Below are positions 42,281 to 50,492 of a stretch of DNA of 64,000 nt, one piece after another. Source of the stretch: Micromonospora sp. NBC_01740 (GTDB taxonomy: Bacteria; Actinomycetota; Actinomycetes; Mycobacteriales; Micromonosporaceae); contig NZ_CP109150.1 of NCBI RefSeq assembly GCF_035920365.1, positions 2,852,001 through 2,916,000 on the forward strand, written 5' to 3'. A program made the translations under genes and the position numbers. The stretch's first letter is position 1. Every line of letters begins with the position of its first letter. The notes under the pieces were generated by a model. The model was not told the origin of the DNA, searched no databases, and saw only the letters and a list, made by a program, of their open reading frames with translations.

Positions 42281-43102
42281 CTACCCCGCGATCCGCTGAC
42301 CGGCGTCCGCACCGGTCATCAGGCCGGAGACCGTCGCGGCGACGTCGGGGTGACGCAGCATCTGGTCGTGGTCGACGGCGAGCGGGATGGTGCGCCCGAA
42401 GCCCTGCCCGCGCTGGGTCGAGTGCGCGGAGGTGATCGCCGTCGCCGTCGCCCACTGCGGGGCGGGGTCGATCTCCGTCGCCGCCCGCAGGTAGCCGACG
42501 AACGAGGCGAAGCTGCCGCCCAGTTCGGCCCGAACGTCGTCGTCCAGGCCGAGCCGGCGGCCCGCCACGTCGATCGCGTCGGAGAAGATCCCGGCGAGCG
42601 CGGGACCGATGAGGGTGAGGTCCTCGAGCCCGTGCTTCTCCTGCACCGCCTGGCCGTCGGCGTGGAACGCCGCGATCTCCTCGGGGGTGAGGATGGTCCG
42701 CAGCGCGTCCGCGGCGGCGTGGAAGTCCCGGTACAGCCCGACGATGTTCGGCAGCTCCGGGTCCAGCAGGACCAGCCTCGGCGCCTCGTCCTGCGACTCG
42801 GCCAGCCGGGACGCGAGGGGGGCGGCGAACACCGCGCCCACGCAGTAGCCGATCACGGTGTCGACGGTGCGTTCCCGCCGGCGTACGCCCTTCGCCCACC
42901 GCTCGACGTAGTCGGCGCCGGACATGGTGTCCTCGGCGCCGGAGGCGGGTGCCACGGTCTCCCAGATCTCGCCGGGCGCGCTCAACAGGGGCACCAGGTC
43001 GCGGAAGCACGCCTGGGTGCGGCCGGTGCTGGTGAAGTCGACGGTGAGCGTGAGGCCGCCCGGCCCGCCCTTGCGCAGTATCTGCCAGGAGTTCTTCTTC
43101 AC
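42281..43102 (-). CDS. Standalone alpha/beta hydrolase with Cys nucleophile, candidate Dieckmann cyclase (NcmC/TrdC/SlgL type)
   Basis: 273 residues. GTG 43102 has GAGGGA 7 bases upstream. It has a thioesterase-like fold, but the nucleophile elbow is GYCVG with Cys87 instead of Ser. Asp114 (LLDPE) and a His in VDHDQMLRHP (His245, or His251) complete a Cys-Asp-His triad. The 27-residue Cys-to-Asp spacing equals that of NcmC (Cys89, Asp116), the Dieckmann cyclase of nocamycin, as I recall it. This family releases beta-keto amides from the NRPS carrier as tetramic acids. It sits directly before the A-PCP and C-A-PCP genes, and the last PKS module keeps its beta-keto group, which is exactly the required substrate. 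Alternatives are an editing type II thioesterase or a beta-lactone-forming Cys thioesterase. Confidence 0.8.
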   Translation of the reverse strand: MKKNSWQILRKGGPGGLTLTVDFTSTGRTQACFRDLVPLLSAPGEIWETVAPASGAEDTMSGADYVERWAKGVRRRERTVDTVIGYCVGAVFAAPLASRLAESQDEAPRLVLLDPELPNIVGLYRDFHAAADALRTILTPEEIAAFHADGQAVQEKHGLEDLTLIGPALAGIFSDAIDVAGRRLGLDDDVRAELGGSFASFVGYLRAATEIDPAPQWATATAITSAHSTQRGQGFGRTIPLAVDHDQMLRHPDVAATVSGLMTGADAGQRIAG

Positions 43103-43179
43103 GATGGGATCCCTCGTCGTAGCGGTGCGTACGTTCGTCGTTCAGGGGGTGCGGCCCGTGCGCTCCCGGTCGCGGGCGC

Positions 43180-43929
43180 TCAGACGCGGGCGCTGTCCTT
43201 CAGGTACCGCAGGATCACGGCGCCGCCGAGCACGACGGTCCAGCCCGCGAGCACCACGGCGGCGAGCCCGAGCCGGGCGGTGTCCTCGAACGGGCTGTGT
43301 CCGATTTCGGCCAGCCAGTGGCTCGGCATGATCGCGGACGCCGTCTGCATCCAGTCGGGGAACGCGACCGACGGGACCAGCGCGCCGCCGAGCACGCCGA
43401 GCAGCATGTGCGAGACGGAGGTGAGCACCTGCACGCTCTCGGCCGTGGCGACCTGGCCGATGAAGACGCCCAGCAGCGCGAACGGCAGCGTGCCGACCCA
43501 CACCCCGAGCACCAGTTGGAGCCAGCCGCCCACCGGCAGCCGGACGCCCTCCAGCAGCGCGCCGGTGAGCGCCACCGCCGTGATCGCCGGTAGCGCCACC
43601 ACCATCGCCGCGGTCAGCTTCGCCGCCAGGTAGGAGGTCGGGGACAGGGGGGTGATGCGCAGTTGGCGCTGCCATCCGGTGGACCGCTCGATCGCCACCC
43701 TGGTGCCGACGTTCAGCGCGACGAAGAGCGCCCCGAAGGCGGCGAGACTGCCGAGCAGGTGCTCACTGAAGTTGATGCCGGCGCCTCCGCCGGCCAGGTT
43801 GGCCTGCATCATGTCGAACAGGTTGGCCTGCATCAGGTAGAGCAGCGTCGGGAACAGGAACGCGACGATCCAGAACTTGCGGGCCCGGAGCACCCGCTTC
43901 ACTTCGAGCTTGAGGAAGCCGGCGCTCAT
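43180..43929 (-). CDS. ABC-2 type transporter permease
   Basis: 249 residues. ATG 43929 overlaps the ATPase stop (TGATG). It has about six hydrophobic segments (near 18-35, 60-75, 105-125, 140-155, 170-185 and 220-240), typical of DrrB-like ABC-2 permeases that export hydrophobic drugs or lipids. It should pair with the ATPase encoded just upstream and act in the cell membrane. It lies 77 bases before the cyclase gene in the same operon, which suggests export of, or self-resistance to, the cluster product. Confidence 0.92.
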   Translation of the reverse strand: MSAGFLKLEVKRVLRARKFWIVAFLFPTLLYLMQANLFDMMQANLAGGGAGINFSEHLLGSLAAFGALFVALNVGTRVAIERSTGWQRQLRITPLSPTSYLAAKLTAAMVVALPAITAVALTGALLEGVRLPVGGWLQLVLGVWVGTLPFALLGVFIGQVATAESVQVLTSVSHMLLGVLGGALVPSVAFPDWMQTASAIMPSHWLAEIGHSPFEDTARLGLAAVVLAGWTVVLGGAVILRYLKDSARV

Positions 43930-44873
43930 CAGGCGGCCCCGCCCTTCGTCGCGGTGAGGGCCAGGAACGCCTGTTCCAGGCCGAGGGCGCCGATCTCGAC
44001 GTCGTACGCCTGGGGGAAGCGCGCGAACAACTCGCGGGCGGTGGCGTCGGAGTCGGAACTGACGATCTCGACGCGCTGGCCACGGGCCTCGGCGGTCATC
44101 ACGCCGGGCAGCAGGCGCAGCTGCTCGACCGTCGCGTCCGGGACGGTGGCCGACAGCGAGCGGCCCGCCACCACGGAGCGGATCTCCGTGACCGTGCCGT
44201 CGGCGATGATCTTCCCGGCCTGTACGAGCACCACCCGGTCGGCGAACTCCTCGGCCTCCTCCATGTAGTGGGAGGCGAACACCACGGTGCGTCCGGAGTC
44301 GGTGAACTCCCGCATGGCGGCCCAGAACACGTGGCGGGACTCGACGTCCATCGCCACCGTCGGCTCGTCCAGCACCAGCAGCTTCGGGTCGGACACGAGG
44401 GTCATGGCCAGCCGCAGCCGCTGGCGCTGACCGCCGGAGAGCCGGCTGCGGCGGTCGGCGACGTCGGTGAGGTCGGTGCGGCGCAGCACCTCGGCGATCG
44501 GCAGCGGGGCGGTGTGCAGCGACGCCACCATCGTGAGCAGCTCGCGGATCGACACGTCGTCGAGCAGGGCGCCGTCCTGGAGCGTCGCCCCGATGACGCC
44601 CCGGGTGATGGCCTCCCGGGGGGTGTGCCCGAAGACGCGGATCTCGCCACGGTCGGGGCGGGTGAGCCCCAGGATCATGTCGACGAGCGTGGACTTCCCC
44701 GCACCGTTGGGCCCGAGCAACGCGACCACCTCGCCGGGAGCGATCCGCAGGTCGATGCCGTTGACGGCGCGCACGTCGCCGTAGCTCTTGTGCACGTCCG
44801 CCACGTCGATCGCCTGTGGGTCCACCGCACCGGGCGTGGGTGTGGCCACGAGGTTCGCGATTGCGTTGCTCAT
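43929..44873 (-). CDS. ABC transporter ATP-binding protein, DrrA-like
   Basis: 314 residues. ATG 44873 (MSNAIANL) is chosen because GGGGA lies 6 bases upstream; an in-frame ATG at 44885 has no ribosome site. Walker A GPNGAGKST, signature LSGGQ, Walker B LLVLDEP, and the H-loop His in ASHYMEE are all present. The C-terminal 90 residues are of the DrrA type. It powers the adjacent permease. It is the first gene of the minus-strand operon that also holds the cyclase, NRPS and AsnO-like genes. The upstream region carries candidate SARP repeats. Confidence 0.94.
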   Translation of the reverse strand: MSNAIANLVATPTPGAVDPQAIDVADVHKSYGDVRAVNGIDLRIAPGEVVALLGPNGAGKSTLVDMILGLTRPDRGEIRVFGHTPREAITRGVIGATLQDGALLDDVSIRELLTMVASLHTAPLPIAEVLRRTDLTDVADRRSRLSGGQRQRLRLAMTLVSDPKLLVLDEPTVAMDVESRHVFWAAMREFTDSGRTVVFASHYMEEAEEFADRVVLVQAGKIIADGTVTEIRSVVAGRSLSATVPDATVEQLRLLPGVMTAEARGQRVEIVSSDSDATARELFARFPQAYDVEIGALGLEQAFLALTATKGGAA

Positions 44874-44992
44874 TGATTTCCCCATTTAGATCGGTGCGGG
44901 TATGCGAATAGTATTTAGCAGCGCTAGGGAGCGGGGAGCCAGGAATTCCGGGGCCGCCGCCGCGAGAATTGGCGTCCGAGGCGCCTTATTCC

Positions 44993-45022
44993 GGGGTGGT
45001 GAGGGGTGACCGTAGGGGTTAC
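44993..45022. promoter_or_regulatory. Candidate SARP boxes: three GGGGT-type direct repeats, about 11-bp period
   Basis: GGGGTGGT starts at 44993, GGGGTGAC at 45003 and GGGGTTAC at 45015, that is 10 and 12 bases apart. They lie between the divergent ABC-NRPS operon and the FG-GAP-remnant/amidase genes, and share GGGGTG with the pair upstream of the SARP gene. Confidence 0.4.
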
Positions 45023-45103
45023 CCCGCGATGGCCGTACCCGCCATCGTCGGACCTGTCGTGGTCCTGGGCTGCGCATTCCGTGGCCCGTGCGGGGAGGTG
45101 TTC

Positions 45104-45334
45104 GTGACACGTCAGAGGCGGAACGGTGACGGTCATTCGTCGACCGTCGACGCGGGAACGGATGTCATGGGTCGTGACGACGCCACGGCCGAGTTGTTCG
45201 CCTTTCCACACACCGACTTCTTTCGGGAAACTGTGACGGGCACCGAACGGGAATTGGCCGGTAATCGGCCCGTCAATTCCGCCGCCCCGCGAACCGTCGC
45301 GACCGGCCGGCCCGATCACCAGGTGGTGAGCTGA
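45104..45334 (+). pseudogene. Internally deleted copy of the FG-GAP protein gene
   Basis: An open frame of 76 residues from GTG 45104, with GGGGAGG 5 bases upstream. Residues 1-41 align without gaps to residues 1-41 of the FG-GAP protein at 31966-32850 (19 identities by eye, including GRDDATAEL against VRDDVTGEL and FPH). The last residues VATGRPDHQVVS match VATGWQKYSVVS at the end of that protein. About 230 central residues, including all later propeller blades, are missing. Similarity at DNA level extends over the ribosome site and past the stop into the amidase start. It is most simply a decayed duplicate, though the frame is still open and may yield a short peptide. The amidase start follows the stop by 1 base. 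Confidence 0.7.
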
Positions 45335-45335
45335 C

Positions 45336-46808
45336 ATGGACCGCCTCGCCGCCGCAGCCGAGCGGGCCGACCGGCTCGGGCCGATGCTCGGCACCTTCCT
45401 GCACCGCTTCCCTGTCGACGACCCCGGCACGGACGGGCCGCTGCGCGGCACGCTGATCGGCGTCAAGGACGTCGTCGCCGTCGCCGGCGCGCCGAGCACC
45501 TGCCAGAGCGTCGTGCACGACGCGGGCTGGTGGGCCGACCGCGACGCGACCGTGGTGGCACGGCTGCGCGCGGCGGGCGCGGTGATCGTGGGCAAGACCA
45601 CGATGGCGGAGCACGCGCTGTCCCGGCCGGACCCGGACGCGTCCTTCCCGGTGCCGCGCAACCCGTGGGACCCCCACCGGTGGACCGGCGGGTCGAGCTG
45701 CGGCAGCGCCAACGGCATCCCCGCCGGGTTCTTCGACGCGGGTGTCGGCACCGACAGCAACGGCAGCATCCGGATCCCGGCCGCGCTGTGCGGCGTGACC
45801 GGGCTGAAGCCGACGCAGGGCCTCCTGCCGGCGGCGGGTGTCCGCCCGCTGGCGCGGTCGGTCGAGACGGCGGGTCCGCTGGCCCGTACGGCCCGGGAGT
45901 GCGCGCGGCTGCTCGCCGTGATGGCGGACCGGCCCGCGGAGCTGTCCCGGCCGGCGCTCGCCGACCTCGCGGGCGTCCGTGTCGGCGTCCCGGGGGACCT
46001 CGTGCGGTACGCCGCCGCGCTGACCGACGACACCGCCGCCGCCTTCGACGCCGCGCTCGACGAGCTGCGGGCCGCCGGGGCGGAGGTCGTCGACGTGCCC
46101 CTCGACGAGGCGTTCCCGCTCTTCGCCGCGCAGCTCGTGACGATGCTGGTGGAGGCGTTCGAGGTGCACGGGGCGCAGTTCCGGGCGCGCTGGAACGACT
46201 ACGGCCGGCCGTTCCGGTGGAACGTCGCGCTCGGCGGCGTGCTCCCGGCGGAGACGTACCTGCGGGCCCAGCGGGTGCGTGGGTGGGGCGCCGAGGCCCT
46301 GCGGGCGCGGTTGCGGGACGTCGACGTCATCGCCACGCCCGCCTGGCCGTCCGCCGCCCCCCGCTACGACGACCAGGCCAGCCTCCAGACGATCTCCTTC
46401 CTGCCCAGCATCTGGAGCGCGGTCGGCTTCCCCGCGCTGGCGCTGCCGATGGGGGCCGACGGCGACGGGTTGCCGCTGTCGCTGCAACTGGCCGCCGCCC
46501 CCGGCCGCGACTTCGAGCTGGCCGCCGTCGCCGACGTCTACCAGCGGCGTACGGGCTGGCACGAGCGCGAGCCGAAGCTGGAGGTCGTGACGGACCTCGC
46601 GGCGGTCTGCGCCCCGGAGGCGCCCGCCGACGGGGTCGACCCCGTCCGGCGGGAGCGGCTGGCCCAGGCGTTCGGCGAGCTGGGCGTCCCGCTGGGGGAG
46701 GGGGACCTCGACCAGGTGACCATGACGTGGTCGAAGGTCCAGGCTCTCGCGGGGGTACTGCCGGAACTCCCGGTGGACGTGCCGCCGTTCGTCGCCACCA
46801 CCGGGTGA
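45336..46808 (+). CDS. Amidase signature family hydrolase
   Basis: 490 residues from ATG 45336. Amidase-signature enzymes hydrolyse amides with a Ser-cisSer-Lys triad. Here the Lys is in GVKDVV, the cis-Ser in TGGSSCGSA, and the nucleophile in GTDSNGSIRIPA (canonical form GSDTGGSIRIPA). The body has normal length, plus a C-terminal 60-residue segment that I do not recognise. It lies directly behind the FG-GAP remnant and its GTG/stop region, with no independent ribosome site, so it probably depends on translation of that short frame. It could act on the carboxamide of the asparagine-derived unit or on a protecting acyl group (inference). It could also be a general amidase at the cluster edge. 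Confidence 0.9.
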   Translation: MDRLAAAAERADRLGPMLGTFLHRFPVDDPGTDGPLRGTLIGVKDVVAVAGAPSTCQSVVHDAGWWADRDATVVARLRAAGAVIVGKTTMAEHALSRPDPDASFPVPRNPWDPHRWTGGSSCGSANGIPAGFFDAGVGTDSNGSIRIPAALCGVTGLKPTQGLLPAAGVRPLARSVETAGPLARTARECARLLAVMADRPAELSRPALADLAGVRVGVPGDLVRYAAALTDDTAAAFDAALDELRAAGAEVVDVPLDEAFPLFAAQLVTMLVEAFEVHGAQFRARWNDYGRPFRWNVALGGVLPAETYLRAQRVRGWGAEALRARLRDVDVIATPAWPSAAPRYDDQASLQTISFLPSIWSAVGFPALALPMGADGDGLPLSLQLAAAPGRDFELAAVADVYQRRTGWHEREPKLEVVTDLAAVCAPEAPADGVDPVRRERLAQAFGELGVPLGEGDLDQVTMTWSKVQALAGVLPELPVDVPPFVATTG

Positions 46809-46928
46809 GCCGCCGGGGGCGGGCGTCGCGCACGTGGCGGACGCACGGGTGAGGCATGCGTACGACACGGTCGGAACGTGACGCGGCGGGGGTTGGTTCT
46901 GTCGCCGGTCGACGGCAGCCTGTGAAGC

Positions 46929-47861
46929 ATGGATGACGTCGTGATCGAAGTGGACGGGCTGCGGCGCAGCTACGGGGAGTTCGAGGCGGTGCGGGGGATC
47001 TCGCTGCGGATCCAACGAGGCGAGCTGTTCGCCCTGCTGGGCACCAACGGTGCCGGCAAGACCACCACCATCGAGGTCCTGGAGGGACTGCAACCGGCCA
47101 CCTCCGGCCGGGTCCGGGTGCTCGGGCTGGATCCGGTGCGGGAGCGGGCCGCGCTGCGTCCCCGGACGGGGGTGATGCTCCAGCACGGCGGGTTCACCGG
47201 TGCGCTGACCGTCCGGGAGACGGTGGAGATCTGGCGCTCCCTCACCGTCCGGCCGCAGACCACCGCGGAGGTGCTGGACCTGGTCGACCTCGGCGACCGG
47301 ATGAACGTGGCGGTCGAGCAGCTCTCCGGCGGCGAGGGCCGGCGGCTGGAGCTGGCGCTGGCCGTGCTCGGCCGCCCGGAGGTGCTCTTCCTCGACGAGC
47401 CGACCACGGGCATGGACCCGGCCTCCCGGCGCCGCACCTGGGACGTCGTCCGCGAGCTCCAGAAGGGTGGGACCACCGTCCTGCTCACCACGCACTACCT
47501 GGAGGAGGCGGAGGTCCTCGCCGACCGGGTGGCCATCATGCGGGGCGGGAGCATCGTCGCCACGGGCGCCCCGGAGGACGTCGTACGCACCCTGCCCGCC
47601 CGGATCAGCTTCCGGCTGCCGGCGACGGACGCCCTTCCCGACCTGCCGCACGCCGCCCGCATGGTCGAGGGCGACCGGGTCACGTACGAGTCCCGCCAAC
47701 TCCAGAGCGACCTCACCCGGCTGCTCGAATGGGCCAACGCGGGCGACATCCGACTGGCTTCCCTGTCGGCCCGACCGGCCACCCTGGAGGATGTCTTCCT
47801 GGACATCGCCGCCGACCACGACCAGACCGACCAGCACGCGGAACCGGAGGCCGCCCGATGA
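46929..47861 (+). CDS. ABC transporter ATP-binding protein
   Basis: 310 residues from ATG 46929; the ribosome site is weak. Walker A GTNGAGKTT, Walker B VLFLDEP and the H-loop TTHYLEE are intact; the signature reads LSGGE instead of LSGGQ. It overlaps the following permease gene by 4 bases (ATGA). It is followed by a sensor kinase and response regulator, an arrangement common for drug- or lipid-export ABC systems controlled by their own two-component pair. It is 120 bases from the amidase gene and may lie just outside the biosynthetic cluster. Confidence 0.93.
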   Translation: MDDVVIEVDGLRRSYGEFEAVRGISLRIQRGELFALLGTNGAGKTTTIEVLEGLQPATSGRVRVLGLDPVRERAALRPRTGVMLQHGGFTGALTVRETVEIWRSLTVRPQTTAEVLDLVDLGDRMNVAVEQLSGGEGRRLELALAVLGRPEVLFLDEPTTGMDPASRRRTWDVVRELQKGGTTVLLTTHYLEEAEVLADRVAIMRGGSIVATGAPEDVVRTLPARISFRLPATDALPDLPHAARMVEGDRVTYESRQLQSDLTRLLEWANAGDIRLASLSARPATLEDVFLDIAADHDQTDQHAEPEAAR

Positions 47862-48694
47862 GCGGGACGATGACGACGCAGAGCCCCACCACCACCGCCA
47901 CCCCGCGCGACCGGGCGACCAGGCCGCTCTGGCAGATGGCCGCGATGCTCAAGATGGAGCTGCTGGCGCTGCGTCGCAACTGGACGGCCACCGCCATGTC
48001 CGTGGTGACCCCGCTGATGATCGCCATCCTGCTCATCAGCGAGTACGGGGGCGAGGCGGTGGCCGGCGTCCGCCGGGTCGTCAGCATCACCACCCTGATC
48101 ATGGTCTTCCTGGTGCACCACCACCTGACCACCGTGTACGCGTCGCGCCGCCAGGAGTTGGTGCTCAAGCGGCTGCGGGCGGGGCTCGCCTCGGACCGCA
48201 CCATCCTGCTCGGCACGGCCAGCAGCACCGTGGCGATCTTCCTCGCCCAGTTCGTCGTGCTGGTCGGTTACGCCCTCCTGGTGCTGGGCCTGCCGATGCC
48301 GAAGAACCCGCTGGTCATGGCGCTGGCGCTGCTGATCGGGTCCGCGATCATGGCGGCCTTCTCGGCGGCGCTCTCCGCGATCACCCGCAGCTCCGAGGCG
48401 GCCATGCTGACCACCCTGCCGACCCTGGTGATCTTCCTGGCCACGCCGGGTGCGCTGCTGCCGCTCGGCGCGCTGCCGGAGTCGCTGGAACGGATCCTCT
48501 GGTTCCTGCCCATGGGGCCGTTCACCGAGATCATGCGCGTCGGCTGGCTCGCCCGCACCGACGAGGGCCAGGCCCTGAGCTTCGCCGGGACGCTGGTCGA
48601 GACGCTGCCCTCCTTCGGGGTGCTGCTGGTCTGGCTGGCGGTGTCGCTGTTCACGGCCGCCCGGTACTTCCGATGGGAGCCCCGGCACGGATGA
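47858..48694 (+). CDS. ABC-2 type transporter permease
   Basis: 278 residues from ATG 47858, overlapping the ATPase stop by 4 bases. After a Thr-rich 25-residue cytoplasmic N terminus there are about six hydrophobic segments (near 48-62, 75-90, 120-140, 145-165, 180-200 and 248-265) of the ABC-2 membrane family. It pairs with the upstream ATPase. The substrate cannot be told from the sequence. Confidence 0.92.
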   Translation: MSGTMTTQSPTTTATPRDRATRPLWQMAAMLKMELLALRRNWTATAMSVVTPLMIAILLISEYGGEAVAGVRRVVSITTLIMVFLVHHHLTTVYASRRQELVLKRLRAGLASDRTILLGTASSTVAIFLAQFVVLVGYALLVLGLPMPKNPLVMALALLIGSAIMAAFSAALSAITRSSEAAMLTTLPTLVIFLATPGALLPLGALPESLERILWFLPMGPFTEIMRVGWLARTDEGQALSFAGTLVETLPSFGVLLVWLAVSLFTAARYFRWEPRHG

Positions 48695-48732
48695 TCGAGG
48701 TCATCGCGCCACCTGGCATCGGGAGCGTGAGC

Positions 48733-49881
48733 ATGGAGCGGGCGCAGGTCGAGCGTGACGTCGGCCTGCGCCGCGCCCGTGCCGTCACGTTGAGCACCGT
48801 CGGCAGCGGCGTCCTGGGCACGTTGCTGCTGGCCGCCGTCGGACTGTCGCGGGAGGAGGATCCCCGCTGGGCGGCGGCCGGGGCGGTGGGCGTCGTCCTG
48901 TTCGTCGCCGCGCAGAGCGGAGCGCTGTACGGGGCGATCACCCCGTGGCTGGCCGAGCCGACGCGGCGCCGCCTGCTCGCCGGGTTCGTCTGCGCCGCCG
49001 TGCTCTCCGTACCGCTGGTCGGGCCCGTGGGCGGGCCGGAGTGGGCGACCTGGGGATTTCTGGGGGCGTCGGTGATCGGCTCGGTGTCCCTGCTGCGGCA
49101 GTGGTGGGCCGCCGGCCCGGCGGTGCTGCTGTCCGTGGCGACGGCCGCCGGGGTGGCGGCCTGGAACGGGGCCCCGGTCCGCGGCCAGGTCACCATCGTG
49201 CTGGTAGCCGGCCTCTCCATGGCCGCGTGGAACGCCCTCCAGCTCTGGCTGTGGGGGCTGCTCGTCCAGGCGCAGCGGGGACGGGCCGCCCAGGGGCGGC
49301 TCGCGGCCACCGAGGAGCGGCTGCGCTTCGCCCGCGACGTGCACGACCTGCTCGGGCACAGCCTCTCGGTCATCGCGCTCAAGGCCGAGCTGGCGTCCCG
49401 GCTGGCGGCGACGGACGCCGGGCGCGCCAGCCGGGAGGCCGCCGAGGTGCAGCGGCTGGCCGCGTCGGCGCTGGTCGAGCTGCGCGAGGTGGTGCACGGG
49501 TACCGTGCGGTGGACCTCGGGGACCAGATCGCCGCGGTCGAGCAGGTGCTGCGTTCCTCCGGCATCCGCTGCGCGGTCGCGCTGCCGCCGGACGACGTAC
49601 CGTCGGAGATCGCCCGGCAGCTCGTCGCGGTGCTGCGGGAGGCCAGCACCAACGTGTTGCGGCACAGCCGGGCCACCTGGTGCACCATCGAGATCAGCCA
49701 GGACGAGGACGAGGTACGGATGACAATGACGAACGACGGCGCCGAGGGGGCGTCGCCGGACCGGCACAGCTTCGGGCTGCGCGGGCTGGCCGAGCGGCTG
49801 GCCGAGGCCGGGGGGACCCTGCGCCACCGGATCGACGACGGGGTGTTCCGCCTCGACGTGACGGTACGGACCCGCCCGTGA
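48733..49881 (+). CDS. Two-component sensor histidine kinase (NarL/DesK-like, HisKA_3)
   Basis: 382 residues from ATG 48733, which has GGGAG 7 bases upstream; ATG 48691, overlapping the permease stop, is the alternative and would add 14 residues. About five to six transmembrane helices occupy the first 170 residues. The dimerisation/phosphoacceptor segment follows with His in RDVHDLLGHSL, then a HATPase with an N box in REASTNVLRHS and a G box in SFGLRGLAERL. No large extracellular sensor domain is seen, so it may sense the membrane or the neighbouring ABC transporter. It overlaps the response-regulator gene by 4 bases. Confidence 0.93.
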   Translation: MERAQVERDVGLRRARAVTLSTVGSGVLGTLLLAAVGLSREEDPRWAAAGAVGVVLFVAAQSGALYGAITPWLAEPTRRRLLAGFVCAAVLSVPLVGPVGGPEWATWGFLGASVIGSVSLLRQWWAAGPAVLLSVATAAGVAAWNGAPVRGQVTIVLVAGLSMAAWNALQLWLWGLLVQAQRGRAAQGRLAATEERLRFARDVHDLLGHSLSVIALKAELASRLAATDAGRASREAAEVQRLAASALVELREVVHGYRAVDLGDQIAAVEQVLRSSGIRCAVALPPDDVPSEIARQLVAVLREASTNVLRHSRATWCTIEISQDEDEVRMTMTNDGAEGASPDRHSFGLRGLAERLAEAGGTLRHRIDDGVFRLDVTVRTRP

Positions 49882-50483
49882 TCAGGGTGCTGCTCGCCGA
49901 CGACGAGGACCTGATCCGCGCGGCGCTGGCCGCCCTGCTCGGTCTGGAGTCCGACCTGGAGGTGGTGACCGAGGCGCCGGACGGGCGGGCCGCCGTGACC
50001 GCCGCGCTCGCCCACCGGCCGGACGTCGCCGTGGTGGACCTCCAGATGCCGGCCCTGGACGGGCTGGAGGTGACGGCGGAGCTGGCGCGCGTCCTGCCCG
50101 CCTGCAAGGTGGTGATCCTGACCGGGCACGGCCGGCCGCCGCACCTGCAACGCGCGCTGGCGGCCGGGGCCAAGGGGTTCCTGCCCAAGGGCGCGCCGGG
50201 CGGGACGCTCGCCGACGTCATCCGCCGCGTGCACGCCGGCGGCCGGTACGTCGATCCGGCGCTGGCCGCCGACGCGCTCACCGCGCCCGAGTGCCCGCTC
50301 ACGCCGCGCGAGCTGGACGTGCTGCGGCTGGCCGAGTACGACACGCCGGTGGCGGAGGTGGCCCGGCGTACCCACCTGTCGGCGGGCACGGTCCGCAACC
50401 ACCTCTCCGCGGCGGTCAGCAAGCTCGGGGTGGCCAACCGGGCGGAGGCGTTCCGCACCGCCCGGGACAACGGCTGGCTCTGA
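49878..50483 (+). CDS. Two-component response regulator, NarL/LuxR family
   Basis: 201 residues from GTG 49878, GTGA overlap with the kinase stop. Receiver domain with acidic Asp8/Asp9, phosphoacceptor Asp54 (VVDLQMP) and Lys104 (LPKGAPG). The C-terminal LuxR-type helix-turn-helix runs from about 138 (LTPRELDVLRL) to the end. It forms the cognate pair with the kinase and probably controls the ABC genes upstream in the same operon. Confidence 0.95.
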   Translation: MIRVLLADDEDLIRAALAALLGLESDLEVVTEAPDGRAAVTAALAHRPDVAVVDLQMPALDGLEVTAELARVLPACKVVILTGHGRPPHLQRALAAGAKGFLPKGAPGGTLADVIRRVHAGGRYVDPALAADALTAPECPLTPRELDVLRLAEYDTPVAEVARRTHLSAGTVRNHLSAAVSKLGVANRAEAFRTARDNGWL

Positions 50484-50492
50484 CGGGCCCGC

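Noticed and set aside
42281..43102. Beta-lactone-forming Cys thioesterase acting on hydroxyasparagine (obafluorin-like)
   Set aside because: A Cys nucleophile and a beta-hydroxy amino acid would fit, but the standalone 273-residue form, the NcmC-like spacing and the beta-ketoacyl donor fit a Dieckmann cyclase better. Kept only as an alternative.
44886..45103. Specific -10/-35 promoter for the ABC operon
   Set aside because: AT-rich words (around tagtatttag) are present, but no pair with proper spacing is convincing; only the GGGGTG repeats are reported.
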